NCBI GenBank assembly: GCA_016935365.1
Contig: JAFGRB010000366.1
Location: 1-64,000, forward strand
Source of the DNA: Deltaproteobacteria bacterium
GTDB lineage: Bacteria; Myxococcota; B64-G9
DNA length: 64,000 nucleotides
Direction of reading: 5' to 3'
This document shows, piece after piece, positions 21,713 to 31,254 of this stretch. The notes beneath the pieces were generated by a model. It searched no databases. It was not told the origin of the DNA and saw only the letters and a program-made list of their open reading frames with translations. Position 1 is the first letter of the stretch, and every line of letters begins with the position of its first letter. The translations under genes and the position numbers were made by a program.

Positions 21713-22411
21713 TCAGTCCGCGAAAAGCGGTCCCCGGACGAAGGAGCTCCTCCAGTCGAGCACCGGCCAACCCCGTTTCCTGGCCAGGCGTCGCAGGCGG
21801 GGATCCGGGTGGACGACCCGCGGACGGCCCGCCCGCTCGAGCATCTCCCGGTCGGTGATCGAGTCGGAGTAGAAGTAGCTCGCGTCCAGATCCACTCCCC
21901 GCTCGGCCGCGAAGCGCTCGGCGAGGGCCACCTTTCCCGCGCCGAAGCAGACAGGCGGCACCACGCGGCCCGTCAGCCTTCCCGAGCCATCCACCTCGTA
22001 GCGGGTGTGGATCCAGGCGTCCAGCGCGAAGTACGCGCCTGCCGCCTTGGACTCGTACGGAGAGGATGAGGTCAGCAGGACCAGCATGTGCCCGCGCGCG
22101 CGATGCGCATCCAGCGCGTCGAGCGCGCCAGGGGCCACGAAGGGCGTGACCTTCTGGAAGAACCACTCCTCGGTCCATTCCCGTACTGTCTCGGAGGGGA
22201 CTCCCTTGACCGTCTTGAGCGCCTCGTTCATGACCGACTCCATGTCGATCACGCCGAAGCGATAGGCCGTCAGGTAGTACAGCGCCTGGAGCATCTGCCA
22301 GCGGCCGATCCGGCCATGCTCCCGCTCTCGGCGCATCCACAGCTCCCCGCTGTTGGCGAGCAGCAGGGTGCCGTCCAGATCGAAGAAAGCCGCGATCCTG
22401 CCCCGGCTCAT
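21713..22411 (-). CDS. HAD-IB family phosphatase
   Basis: AAFFDLDGTLL; ATGA overlap with upstream gene at 22408-22411; FYSDSITDREML. Confidence 0.85.
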   Translation of the reverse strand: MSRGRIAAFFDLDGTLLLANSGELWMRREREHGRIGRWQMLQALYYLTAYRFGVIDMESVMNEALKTVKGVPSETVREWTEEWFFQKVTPFVAPGALDALDAHRARGHMLVLLTSSSPYESKAAGAYFALDAWIHTRYEVDGSGRLTGRVVPPVCFGAGKVALAERFAAERGVDLDASYFYSDSITDREMLERAGRPRVVHPDPRLRRLARKRGWPVLDWRSSFVRGPLFAD

Positions 22412-23568
22412 TTTCCCTTCACCAGGATGAGGTTGCGCCCGTTGGACTCGATCTCGACATCCGCCAGCGAGGCCTGCAGCGCCTGGACGATCTCCAGCAC
22501 CTCCCCTGAGCAGTATGCTGTCAGGCTCCGATTCCCGGACGCCCGCTCCGGTCTGAGCTTCTTGCAGTGCTTCTTCATCTCGGCGTGCACACTCTTGGAC
22601 AGGCCCTCCGCCGCCTTGGGCATGACGAGCAGCAGGGGGCGACCTTCGAGCCGGCCCGCGTACGCGGTCAGCGCAGGCAGACCTCTCGCGGCCAGATCCG
22701 CGCATACCTCCTGCAGGGCCTTGGTCTCGGTGCCCGGCCCTCCCGAGAAGCGCGAAGCACTCACGGCCGTATCCGTCCATACTATCCTGGCGGTCGCTGA
22801 CTCGAAAACGCCCAGCCTGGCCGTGTAGATCAGCGCATCCCCCCTGCTTTCCTTGTGGGCGTCGACCTCGAATACCAGATCAGCGCCCGTGTCCTGTCCC
22901 TGGCAGATCGGCTGTCTGCAACCCGATCCGGCGGAGAAGCGCGATTGCGGTTTGTGCGCGATGTCCACAAACTCGATCCCAGAAGGCTTGAGACGCTGCA
23001 TGACGATGCCGAGCACGATGTCCCGGTGCTTCGAGCGGGCAAGGACCTTGCCGGGCACGACCACGGCCACCAGGTCGAGCTTCGGGCCTCCAGCAGCCCT
23101 GCCCGAGAGCACCTTGCGCTCCTGCAGCTCCCGGCGCAGCTGCTCCTCGTGCACCTCGAGGAAGACCTCGACCTTGACCCTATCCGAGCCCATGCGGACG
23201 CGGGACCTGAGACCTCGCGGTGGCCCTCCTCGGCTGGCCGGAGAAGGTGCCGGCACGAAGCGGCTCAGATCGGCGAGGACCTCCGCGCGCACCTTCTCGA
23301 ATGCCTGGATCTCGCTCGGATCCTGGCACAGGCGCCGCCTCGCCACCCAGTCGAGCGCCCCACTCCGGCTGCGGGCCACCGCGTCGTTCGCATTGCTCCC
23401 GATCGCGCTGCAGTGCAGCACGATGCTGCCCGGATCCCCAGCCTCGACGAAGCGGCATTCCACGGGCTCGGCTGCAGCATCTTCCGCCTTGGCTTCGGCC
23501 TTCTGCTGTCGCGCTGGGCCAGCGCATGCCCAGGCCAGAATAAGAACGACGAATAAAGAAGATCTCAT
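22408..23568 (-). CDS. Hypothetical lipoprotein
   Basis: Start MRSSLFVVLILAWACAGPARQ at 23568; signal/lipobox-like segment. Confidence 0.55.
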   Translation of the reverse strand: MRSSLFVVLILAWACAGPARQQKAEAKAEDAAAEPVECRFVEAGDPGSIVLHCSAIGSNANDAVARSRSGALDWVARRRLCQDPSEIQAFEKVRAEVLADLSRFVPAPSPASRGGPPRGLRSRVRMGSDRVKVEVFLEVHEEQLRRELQERKVLSGRAAGGPKLDLVAVVVPGKVLARSKHRDIVLGIVMQRLKPSGIEFVDIAHKPQSRFSAGSGCRQPICQGQDTGADLVFEVDAHKESRGDALIYTARLGVFESATARIVWTDTAVSASRFSGGPGTETKALQEVCADLAARGLPALTAYAGRLEGRPLLLVMPKAAEGLSKSVHAEMKKHCKKLRPERASGNRSLTAYCSGEVLEIVQALQASLADVEIESNGRNLILVKGK

Positions 23569-23672
23569 GATGCAACTCCTTTTCACCCGAGAAATCGCGT
23601 CCAGGCTATTCCGCTCGCCCGGGATACCAAAAGGCTTTCCTGCCCACCGCCCGTGGGCTAGCGTATGATTCC

Positions 23673-24821
23673 ATGATCGACACATCTCCTTCTAGAGAGC
23701 AAGCCCGAAAGACAGTCCTCATCCACTCACCCGAGATCGAGCGCTACGCCTACCCGGATAGCAGCCCGTTCAAGACCCAGCGGGCCGTCAGGACGCGCAG
23801 CATCCTGCTCTCCATGGGCCTGCTGAACGGCCCGACCGCGACAGAGCGCCCTGGCGAGCAGGCCTCGCGAGAGGAGCTGCTCGCGCTGCACAGCGCGGAC
23901 TACCTGGATGTGCTGCAAAAGGCTGACGCGGGTCATTTCGAGCTCGACTTCCTCTCCATGGGGCTGGGCAGTGAAGACTGCCCGGTCTTCTCCGGGATGT
24001 GGGACTATTCTCGCCTGGCATGCGGCGCCTCCTTGACAGGTGCCAGGCTTATACTGTCGGGCGATGCCCAGATCGCGATCAATTTCTCGGGCGGCTTCCA
24101 TCACGCCATGCCCGACCGCGCCTCGGGCTTTTGCTACCTCAACGACGTGGCCCTGGCCTGCAAGCTGCTCGCCGACTCGGGCAAGCGTGTATGCACCATC
24201 GATCTCGACGTCCACCACGGAGACGGCGTACAGGCCGCCTTCTACTCTCGCAGCGACGTATTGACCATCTCCATGCACGAGAGCGGCAAGACCCTCTTCC
24301 CCGGCACCGGCTTCGAGGACGAGGTGGGCTCGGGTCCGGGAGAGGGCTTCTGTGCCAACGTGCCGCTTCCGGTGGGAACCTATGATGGTGCATACCGGCT
24401 GGCCTTCGAGGAAGCGGTCGAGCCGCTCGCGAGGGCCTATCGGCCCGATATGCTGGTGGTCGAGCTGGGCATGGATGGCCTGGCCGGCGATCCCCTGGCT
24501 CACCTGAACCTGACCAACAACGTCTTCGCCTTCATCCTGCAGCGGCTGCTGTCGTTCAGGATCCCCATCCTGGCCACGGGCGGCGGCGGCTACCACACCG
24601 AGCACACCTCTCGCGGCTGGGCTCTGTGCTTCAGCGTGCTTAGCGGCCAGGAGGAGCCAAGTTCCGATCCGGAGGCCGGTCTGGATGGCTCCGAGTGGCA
24701 TGGCGGCTTGAGAGACAGAGCCCTGCTCTCCCACGGCGGCCAGCGTCAGCGGGTGGACGAGGAGCTCGAGGCGACGCTGGAGAGGTTGAGGGCCGGGATT
24801 CTCTCTTTCCACGGCCTGTGA
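23673..24821 (+). CDS. Histone deacetylase / AcuC-AphA superfamily protein
   Basis: FSGGFHHAMPDRASGFCYLNDVALACKLL; VCTIDLDVHHGDGVQAAFY; ATGGGGYHTE. Confidence 0.92.
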   Translation: MIDTSPSREQARKTVLIHSPEIERYAYPDSSPFKTQRAVRTRSILLSMGLLNGPTATERPGEQASREELLALHSADYLDVLQKADAGHFELDFLSMGLGSEDCPVFSGMWDYSRLACGASLTGARLILSGDAQIAINFSGGFHHAMPDRASGFCYLNDVALACKLLADSGKRVCTIDLDVHHGDGVQAAFYSRSDVLTISMHESGKTLFPGTGFEDEVGSGPGEGFCANVPLPVGTYDGAYRLAFEEAVEPLARAYRPDMLVVELGMDGLAGDPLAHLNLTNNVFAFILQRLLSFRIPILATGGGGYHTEHTSRGWALCFSVLSGQEEPSSDPEAGLDGSEWHGGLRDRALLSHGGQRQRVDEELEATLERLRAGILSFHGL

Positions 24822-24878
24822 TCAAGTCTTGAACTCAGATCCCTTTTTGTGCTTTTTTCTGCCTGGGAGGGTAAGTCC

Positions 24879-25976
24879 ATGAAGCGAACCACTCTCGTCC
24901 TCTCCAGTATTCTGTTCTTGGCCACGTCATCTTTCGCCAAGGACGAACCACCACCGCGGCTCAAGCTCGTCTGCTTCGCCCTGCCAGCCGACAAGGCGTC
25001 CGAGCGGGCGGCTGCGCTGTTCAACCAGCGCCTTCGCGATGCCTTCTCATCGGCTTCCGGTCACGAGCTGATCGACACCAAGGCATTTCTCTACCGGGGT
25101 GACAGAGATCCGCGCATGAACGACCAGCATCAGGCCCGCAGCATGGCCCAGGAGGGACAGGAAGCCCTGGATGTGATGGAGATGGAGGACGGTATCGCCA
25201 AGCTCCTCAAGGCCAAGGAGAAATATCAGAAGTCCGTCGGACGCTTCGGCGATGGCAAGGAGTACGTCAACCTCATGCTGCAGATCGGCGCTGCCCAGAT
25301 CTTGGCCGGCAAGGTGGACGATGCGGCCATGATTTTCCAGGAAGCGGCCATGTTCGATCCAGAGGTGCAGATGGATCCGGCCAAGTACACCCCCGCCATG
25401 CTGGACGTGCTCGAGCGCGGCCGGGTCTTCGCCGCAAGCCAACCCCTCTGCGCGGGACAGGTCAAGAGCGTACCCGACGCGGCGGAGGTCTACCGGAATG
25501 GTGTGTTCGTGGGAGTATCTCCACTGGCTTTCAGGAACGTCCCCGAGGGCACCCAATACCTCCGGGTGGAGAAGGATGGCTACCTGCCGTGGGGCGAGCA
25601 GGTCGAGTTCCAGGCCATGGGAGAGGAGTATTACCAGGCCAAGCTGGACAAGGCGAGCCGGCTGAAGGCCTTCCAGGCTCTCCTCAAGGACAAGATCCTC
25701 GAGGACATGAACGAGTCTCCGCCTCCCTTTCCGATTGTCAGGCTAGGCGAGTTCTTCGAGGCCAAGCGCCTCGTCCTTCTCAAGGTCAAGCAGGAAGGTC
25801 TCGAGATCAAGGTGGACTTCCTCTTCATCGAGTTGGATCCCCGCAGGAAGCTGCATTTCCACTCCGGTGACACCTTCCGGCTCAATCCGGATCACAACCT
25901 GATTCTCAACAGCGAACTCTTCCAGAAGCAGGTGGACAAGTACTTCAAGGACCAGGCGAAGCAGCTTTTCCACTGA
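24879..25976 (+). CDS. Exported protein with PEGA-like domain and TPR-like helices
   Basis: Signal peptide MKRTTLVLSSILFLATSSFA; VPDAAEVYRNGVFVGVSPLAFRNVPEGTQYLRVEKDGYLPW. Confidence 0.65.
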   Translation: MKRTTLVLSSILFLATSSFAKDEPPPRLKLVCFALPADKASERAAALFNQRLRDAFSSASGHELIDTKAFLYRGDRDPRMNDQHQARSMAQEGQEALDVMEMEDGIAKLLKAKEKYQKSVGRFGDGKEYVNLMLQIGAAQILAGKVDDAAMIFQEAAMFDPEVQMDPAKYTPAMLDVLERGRVFAASQPLCAGQVKSVPDAAEVYRNGVFVGVSPLAFRNVPEGTQYLRVEKDGYLPWGEQVEFQAMGEEYYQAKLDKASRLKAFQALLKDKILEDMNESPPPFPIVRLGEFFEAKRLVLLKVKQEGLEIKVDFLFIELDPRRKLHFHSGDTFRLNPDHNLILNSELFQKQVDKYFKDQAKQLFH

Positions 25977-26002
25977 GGAGCTTCCTCCTCGATCCACACC
26001 AC

Positions 26003-26587
26003 TTGGAACAGGAGATCCCCGTGCCGCACCAGCCCATCGCCATCGAGCTCGCCTATCGCCTGGTCAACCACGGCCCGACCGTGATCGTGTCGACCACGGA
26101 CGGCGCGCAGCCGAACGCCTGCGCGGTCGCCTGGTGCGCTCCTGCGAGCAGAGAGCCGCCGCGGTTCTGCCTGACGATCGGGAAGCGCCACAAGACCTTC
26201 GAGCAGCTCATGGCCAGCGGCGAGTGCGTGCTCAACCTCCCGACCTCCGAGGCCCTGGATGCGCTCATGGTCTGCGGGCGGCGGAGCGGACACGACGGAG
26301 ACAAGCTCTCGGCGGCGGGCATCGCGCTCGAGCCCTCCACGCGGGTCTGCGCGCCCCGGCTCGCATGCTGCGCAGCCTGGATCGAGTGCAAGCTCTGGGG
26401 CGTGCCCGAATGGGCCGAGCCAGGACCGTCGCTGGTCGTGCTCCAGGCGCTGGCAGCCGAATGCCGGCCAGGCGTGCTCGACCGAGAGGGATTTCTGGAC
26501 ACCGATCGATTCAAGACCCTGCACCACCTGGGCGGAGATCGCTTCGTGCTGCCCGGAGAGCGCCTGGACGGCGGAGAGAGCAGCTAG
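26003..26587 (+). CDS. Flavin reductase-like domain protein (start may be GTG at 26021)
   Basis: PTVIVSTTDGAQPNACAVAWCAPASREPPRFCLTIGKRHKTFEQLMASGECVLNLP. Confidence 0.8.
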   Translation: MEQEIPVPHQPIAIELAYRLVNHGPTVIVSTTDGAQPNACAVAWCAPASREPPRFCLTIGKRHKTFEQLMASGECVLNLPTSEALDALMVCGRRSGHDGDKLSAAGIALEPSTRVCAPRLACCAAWIECKLWGVPEWAEPGPSLVVLQALAAECRPGVLDREGFLDTDRFKTLHHLGGDRFVLPGERLDGGESS

Positions 26588-27202
26588 CTAGAGCAGGCCT
26601 CTGCGCCGCAAGTCGGCTCGTAGCGCATCCACCCCTTCGAAGCGCAGTGCCTGCATGCCCACCCGTATCGCTCCTTCGACATTGCGCTCCAGGTCGTCTA
26701 CGAAGAGGCACTCCTCCGGCGGCCGGCCCACGTTGCGGGCTGCGATTTGATAACAGGCCGGTTCCGGCTTCATGCAGCCGATCTCGAAGCTCAGGGTGGG
26801 CTTGCGGATGAGCCCCAGCCAGGGATTGGCCCTCAGCTCGTGCGCCCAGTGGAGTGGATCGGTATCCGACAGCAGGCCCACGGGCATCCGTCCGCAGAGC
26901 TCGGCGACCAGCTCGGCCATGCCCGGCATGGGGAGAAAAATATCGCACCACAGCTGTTTGAATGCCGGGTAGTCGATCCCCAGACCGGTGCGCTCCATCA
27001 CCGCCCGATGGAAGTCCTCGGGCGAGATCCGACCGCAGGAGAATGCGCGGAAGAGCTCGTCATCCAGGACCGTCGCGAGGAGCGTGTCCTGATCGGCGGT
27101 CGATGCGCGAGCCAGCTCACCGAACAGGCCCCGCTGCAGGTCCAGCCCCACCAGGACCCGTCCCAGATCGAAGATCAGCGCACGGATGGGTGGCGAATCC
27201 AC
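26588..27202 (-). CDS. HAD-superfamily (IA) hydrolase
   Basis: IRALIFDLGRVLVGLD; VGLLSDTDPLH; PPEECLFVDDLERNVEGA. Confidence 0.85.
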   Translation of the reverse strand: MDSPPIRALIFDLGRVLVGLDLQRGLFGELARASTADQDTLLATVLDDELFRAFSCGRISPEDFHRAVMERTGLGIDYPAFKQLWCDIFLPMPGMAELVAELCGRMPVGLLSDTDPLHWAHELRANPWLGLIRKPTLSFEIGCMKPEPACYQIAARNVGRPPEECLFVDDLERNVEGAIRVGMQALRFEGVDALRADLRRRGLL

Positions 27203-27208
27203 CTCGCC

Positions 27209-29500
27209 TCACTTGATGCACACGGCCCGAACCTGCTTCATGTCGGTGTGGCCCTGGAACACCTTGACGACACCGTCCTGCATCAAGGTGGTCATGCCGT
27301 CGCGCCTGGCCTGCTCCCGGATCTCCTCGACCGTGGCCTTGCTCTGGATGAGCCGCTTGACTTCATCGGTGCCCAGCATGAGCTCGTGCAATGCCATTCG
27401 GCCGCGGTAGCCCGTGCCGGCGCAGTCGGGGCATCCACGGGCCGCATTCAGGCTCGTCTCCGGCGAGTACCTGATCCCGATGCCCGCAAGCTCGTCCATC
27501 CCGTAGGCCTCGGCCATGGACAGGAACTCCTGCTCGGAGGGGTGATACGCCTCGCGGCACTTCTTGCACACCCGACGCAGCAGCCGCTGGGCCAGGATAC
27601 CCAGCAGCGAGTCGGCGAAGTTGAATGCCTCGATGCCCATGTCGAGCAAGCGGGTGACCGTCTCCGGCGCGGAGTTGGTGTGCAGGGTGGAGAAGACCAG
27701 GTGGCCCGTGAGCGATGCCTCGATCCCGATCTCGGCCGTCTCCTGGTCGCGCATCTCACCCACCATGATGACGTCCGGATCGGCGCGCAGGAAGGCGCGC
27801 ATGGCATTGGCAAAGGTCAAGCCGATCTTGGGCCGCATCTGGACCTGCCTCAACCCGGGCTGGGTGATCTCGACCGGATCCTCGGCGGTCCAGATCTTGC
27901 GCTCGGGGGTGTTGATGTGACCCAGGGCCGAGTGCAGGGTGGTGGTCTTGCCCGAGCCGGTCGGCCCCACGCAGAGCACGATGCCGTATGGCTTGTCGAT
28001 GATCGATTGGAAGACATCGATGTTTTGCGGTGAGAAGCCCATGTCTTTCAGCGGAATGGGCTTGGAAGCCGCGAGGATGCGCATGACCACGTCCTCCTCG
28101 CCACCGGCCGTCGGAATGGTGGCTACGCGGAGCTCGATGGTTCGGTTGCGCATGCGGAAACGGATCTTGCCGTCCTGGGGTAAGCGCCGCTCGGAGATGT
28201 CGAGGTGGGACATGATCTTGAGCCGCGAGACCAGAGCGGCTCGATGGCTTGCCGGGATCTCCTGGTACACGTGGCAGATCCCGTCGATCCGGAAGCGAAC
28301 CCTGCAAGGGTGCTTGCTGCCGTATGGCTCCACGTGGATATCCGAAGCGCCCCGCTCGAAGCCGTCGATGATGATCTGGTTGGCGAGTCGCACCACGGCG
28401 CTGTCTGTCTCGGCGATCTCCTCTTGCTCCACCATCACCGGACCCGAATCCATCTCCTCGCTCAGCTCGCCCAAGATCTCGGACACATCCTGCTGCGTGT
28501 ATCCCCCCGACGCCACTTCGAACGAGGCGTCCAGGTACTCCTGGATGTCTCCCGGCAAGGCGATGAGGAAGTTGGTCTTCGGCGCCAGCGCCATCACCCG
28601 GACCGCATCCGCCTTGGCGAGATCCGACGGGTCCTCCATGGCCACCTCGACCGTGCTCTTCTTCTTGGCCAACGGTGCGACCGCGATCTTCTTCAAGTAG
28701 TCGTGCTTGAGGCGGTCTCGGAATTCCTCAGGCATGCGCTGCGTCCCGTCATAGATGAAGAAGCCCGTGTTGTAGAAGGCGCCCAGGCTCTTGAGGACCT
28801 CGTCCTTGGATAGGCGGTACTTCTCGACCAGCACCTCGGACACGCCTTTGTTGTTCATGCGGGCGTACGTGACCGCATCTTCGAAGTTCTTCTCCGAGAT
28901 CAGGCCCTTGTCGATCAGCTGGCCGAACTTGTTGGGGCTCCGTTTCGGTGCCATCCGCCGGCGGTTGTAGAAGGCGATTCCCAGCGTCTTGGCTACCTCG
29001 CTTGCAGCCTGGACCTCGTGATTGTTGAAAGAGTTCTCGCCATCGGTCTTGTTGAGCAGCTGCAGCACGCCCATCAGGTACTTCTCGTACAGGATGGGCA
29101 GGGTGAGCACCTGTCGGGTGGTGAAGCCCGTCTTCTGATCCCAGCTCGAATCGAAGCGCAGGTTGGGGTGGTAGCCGCGCAGCTCGGCCTCGTCGTATGC
29201 GTTCTTGACGTTGACGGGCTGACCGCTCAGCGCCACGAAACCCACCAGCGAGGAAGTGGATCGGGGTACGCGGATCTCTCGGATCTCGTCACCCTGCTTG
29301 TAGAGGCTGTAGACTTGCTTGCTGTGCGCGTCGACCGCATAGATGGTCACCCGCTCGGCGTCCACCAGATCGAGGATCCGCGGCCGAATGTTGACGATGA
29401 TGTCGCCGATGTCCTCGGCACCGTGAATCAAGTTGATGATCTCCGCCAGCTTTTCCTTCTTGGCCAGGGCTTGATGGAGCTCTGGTTCGGGCATGACCAC
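27209..29500 (-). CDS. GspE/PilB-family secretion ATPase with N-terminal GAF domain and T2SSE_N/MshEN-like region
   Basis: GPTGSGKTTTLHSALGHINTPERKIWTAEDPVEI; CKKC...CPDC zinc cysteines; GAF-like N-terminus. Confidence 0.93.
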   Translation of the reverse strand: MVMPEPELHQALAKKEKLAEIINLIHGAEDIGDIIVNIRPRILDLVDAERVTIYAVDAHSKQVYSLYKQGDEIREIRVPRSTSSLVGFVALSGQPVNVKNAYDEAELRGYHPNLRFDSSWDQKTGFTTRQVLTLPILYEKYLMGVLQLLNKTDGENSFNNHEVQAASEVAKTLGIAFYNRRRMAPKRSPNKFGQLIDKGLISEKNFEDAVTYARMNNKGVSEVLVEKYRLSKDEVLKSLGAFYNTGFFIYDGTQRMPEEFRDRLKHDYLKKIAVAPLAKKKSTVEVAMEDPSDLAKADAVRVMALAPKTNFLIALPGDIQEYLDASFEVASGGYTQQDVSEILGELSEEMDSGPVMVEQEEIAETDSAVVRLANQIIIDGFERGASDIHVEPYGSKHPCRVRFRIDGICHVYQEIPASHRAALVSRLKIMSHLDISERRLPQDGKIRFRMRNRTIELRVATIPTAGGEEDVVMRILAASKPIPLKDMGFSPQNIDVFQSIIDKPYGIVLCVGPTGSGKTTTLHSALGHINTPERKIWTAEDPVEITQPGLRQVQMRPKIGLTFANAMRAFLRADPDVIMVGEMRDQETAEIGIEASLTGHLVFSTLHTNSAPETVTRLLDMGIEAFNFADSLLGILAQRLLRRVCKKCREAYHPSEQEFLSMAEAYGMDELAGIGIRYSPETSLNAARGCPDCAGTGYRGRMALHELMLGTDEVKRLIQSKATVEEIREQARRDGMTTLMQDGVVKVFQGHTDMKQVRAVCIK

Positions 29501-29620
29501 CTCCGCAGCAGCACCGACGTTGCGGGCGCCTTCACTGGATAGACCTCGCTCATGGAAAAATCAACAACGAAATCGTCCGCCGCTCCGAGCTCATGGTATC
29601 CTGCTGGCTGGGAGCCGAGG

Positions 29621-30148
29621 ATGAACCGCAAACCTGCATGCCTTTGCTTGCTTGCCTGTATGGGCATCGCAAGCTGGGCTTGCAAGGAGGATCCGGCTCG
29701 CGTGCGCATCGCTTCCAGGATAGACCTGGCCGTCGAGCGGGCCGAGTCAGGCGACGCGGCGGGCTTGCTCGATATGGCCAGCTCGGACTTCCGTGCTGGT
29801 TCGGCAGACAGGTCCCAGACCCGCAAGCTGCTCTTCTGGGCTTTTCGCCGCTACCGCAACAGGCGTGTCCTGCGACCGAGACCCGAGATCGAGATCGCCT
29901 CCGACGAGCAAAGCGCTCGGGTGCGCTTCCCCTTTCTGCTCGTCCCGGCATCCAGGTCAGACGGAGGCATGGCCGACGGAGACAGCGAGGGGTGGATCCA
30001 ATCGCTGGCGGACAGGACAGACCTGTTTCGAATCCATGTCGACCTGCGCCTGGACGACGGGGAGTGGAAGTTCACGCAAGCCCGGCTCGAGCGGTTCCGG
30101 GGTGCGGGCTTTCAGGAGGTCCCGATCCACAGCCACGGCCCGCTTTAG
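29621..30148 (+). CDS. Hypothetical lipoprotein
   Basis: MNRKPACLCLLACMGIASWACKEDPARVR lipobox-like sequence. Confidence 0.6.
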   Translation: MNRKPACLCLLACMGIASWACKEDPARVRIASRIDLAVERAESGDAAGLLDMASSDFRAGSADRSQTRKLLFWAFRRYRNRRVLRPRPEIEIASDEQSARVRFPFLLVPASRSDGGMADGDSEGWIQSLADRTDLFRIHVDLRLDDGEWKFTQARLERFRGAGFQEVPIHSHGPL

Positions 30149-30153
30149 CCCGA

Positions 30154-30723
30154 TCAGGGCGAATCGAGCTCCGGGCGCCCAGCGTCCCGGTCCCAGATCA
30201 AGTCCCCCTGGCACGAAACGGCGTTCGCATAGCGGGCAGCCGCGAAGAGAAAGTCCGAGGCGCGGTTGACGAACCTCCTCAAGGTCTCGTCGACGGGCTC
30301 TCGGGCCGCGAGCTCGAGTATCCTGCGCTCGGCCCTGCGGCAGACGGTACGGGCCACGTGCAGCCAGGCGGCCTCCTGGCTGCCACCCGGGAGCACAAAG
30401 TGGTCCAGCGGGCCGCTGGTCTGCTCGAACCTGTCGATGGCGCGCTCGAGCCAGAGCACGTCGTCTTGTCTCACGCCGCAGAGATCCATTCCACCCGGAG
30501 GAGCGGACAAGTTGGATGCACAGTTGTAGAAGCGGTGTTGGACGAAGCCCAGGGCAGGTCCGAGCAAGGTGTCGGTCGTGCAGGCCCTGGCCGCGCCGAT
30601 CCAGGAGCAGACCTCGTCCAGCTCTCCATATGCATCGACCCGGCCAGAGCACTTCGGCACCCGCGTTCCGTCCAGCAACGAGGTCATCCCCTGATCACCG
30701 CTTCGCGTGTAGATGGAGCTCAT
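30154..30723 (-). CDS. ATP:cob(I)alamin adenosyltransferase (PduO type)
   Basis: MSSIYTRSGDQGMTSLLDGTRVPKCSGRVDAYGELDEVCSWIG; RRAERRILELA; FVNRASDFLFAAARYAN. Confidence 0.9.
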   Translation of the reverse strand: MSSIYTRSGDQGMTSLLDGTRVPKCSGRVDAYGELDEVCSWIGAARACTTDTLLGPALGFVQHRFYNCASNLSAPPGGMDLCGVRQDDVLWLERAIDRFEQTSGPLDHFVLPGGSQEAAWLHVARTVCRRAERRILELAAREPVDETLRRFVNRASDFLFAAARYANAVSCQGDLIWDRDAGRPELDSP

Positions 30724-30835
30724 GGCGACAAATTGGCACCGACGACTCCGGCAGGCAAGCCTTTTCATCTCCGTTTTCCATGGTATGATACAGCCCAGGC
30801 GCAGTAGAACGCGTATCCACTTCTGGAGGACTTCG

Positions 30836-31249
30836 ATGAGCTGGACTTATGCCTGCCCCGAGTGCGAGGCGATGTTGAATCCGAGCGATACGATCGTCCT
30901 GGTCGCCCAGCCGGCGGGAGCCGAGGAAGGTAGACGGGTTCTGATCGGCTTTCATCCCGAGCCGGGCAACTACCAGATCTCCATCCCTCCCGGGGTCGTG
31001 CTCAAGAGAGGCTCTCGCTGGAAGTTCTTCTGTCCGGTTTGCCACGCCAGCCTGGTCCTGAAGGAAAACGAGAACCTGGCTGCATTGAAGATGATCAGCG
31101 GCTCGGAGGCCAGTCAGGTGGTCTTCTCTTGCATCGCGGGCGAGCAGGCGACCTACGTGCTTCTGCCTCACAAGGGTGTCCAGGCGCGCTTCGGAGATGC
31201 TGCGGAGATTTACCTCCATAACTTGATCAACAAGAAGTACATCATGTAG
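30836..31249 (+). CDS. Zinc-ribbon-containing hypothetical protein
   Basis: MSWTYACPECEAML...FFCPVCHASLVLKENENLAAL; two CPxC motifs. Confidence 0.65.
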   Translation: MSWTYACPECEAMLNPSDTIVLVAQPAGAEEGRRVLIGFHPEPGNYQISIPPGVVLKRGSRWKFFCPVCHASLVLKENENLAALKMISGSEASQVVFSCIAGEQATYVLLPHKGVQARFGDAAEIYLHNLINKKYIM

Positions 31250-31254
31250 CCCAC

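Noticed and set aside
23642-23658. Small hairpin GCCCAC-CGCCC-GTGGGC upstream of the HDAC gene considered as a riboswitch or terminator
   Set aside because: Only a 6-bp stem in GC-rich DNA with no T tract or recognisable aptamer; likely chance.
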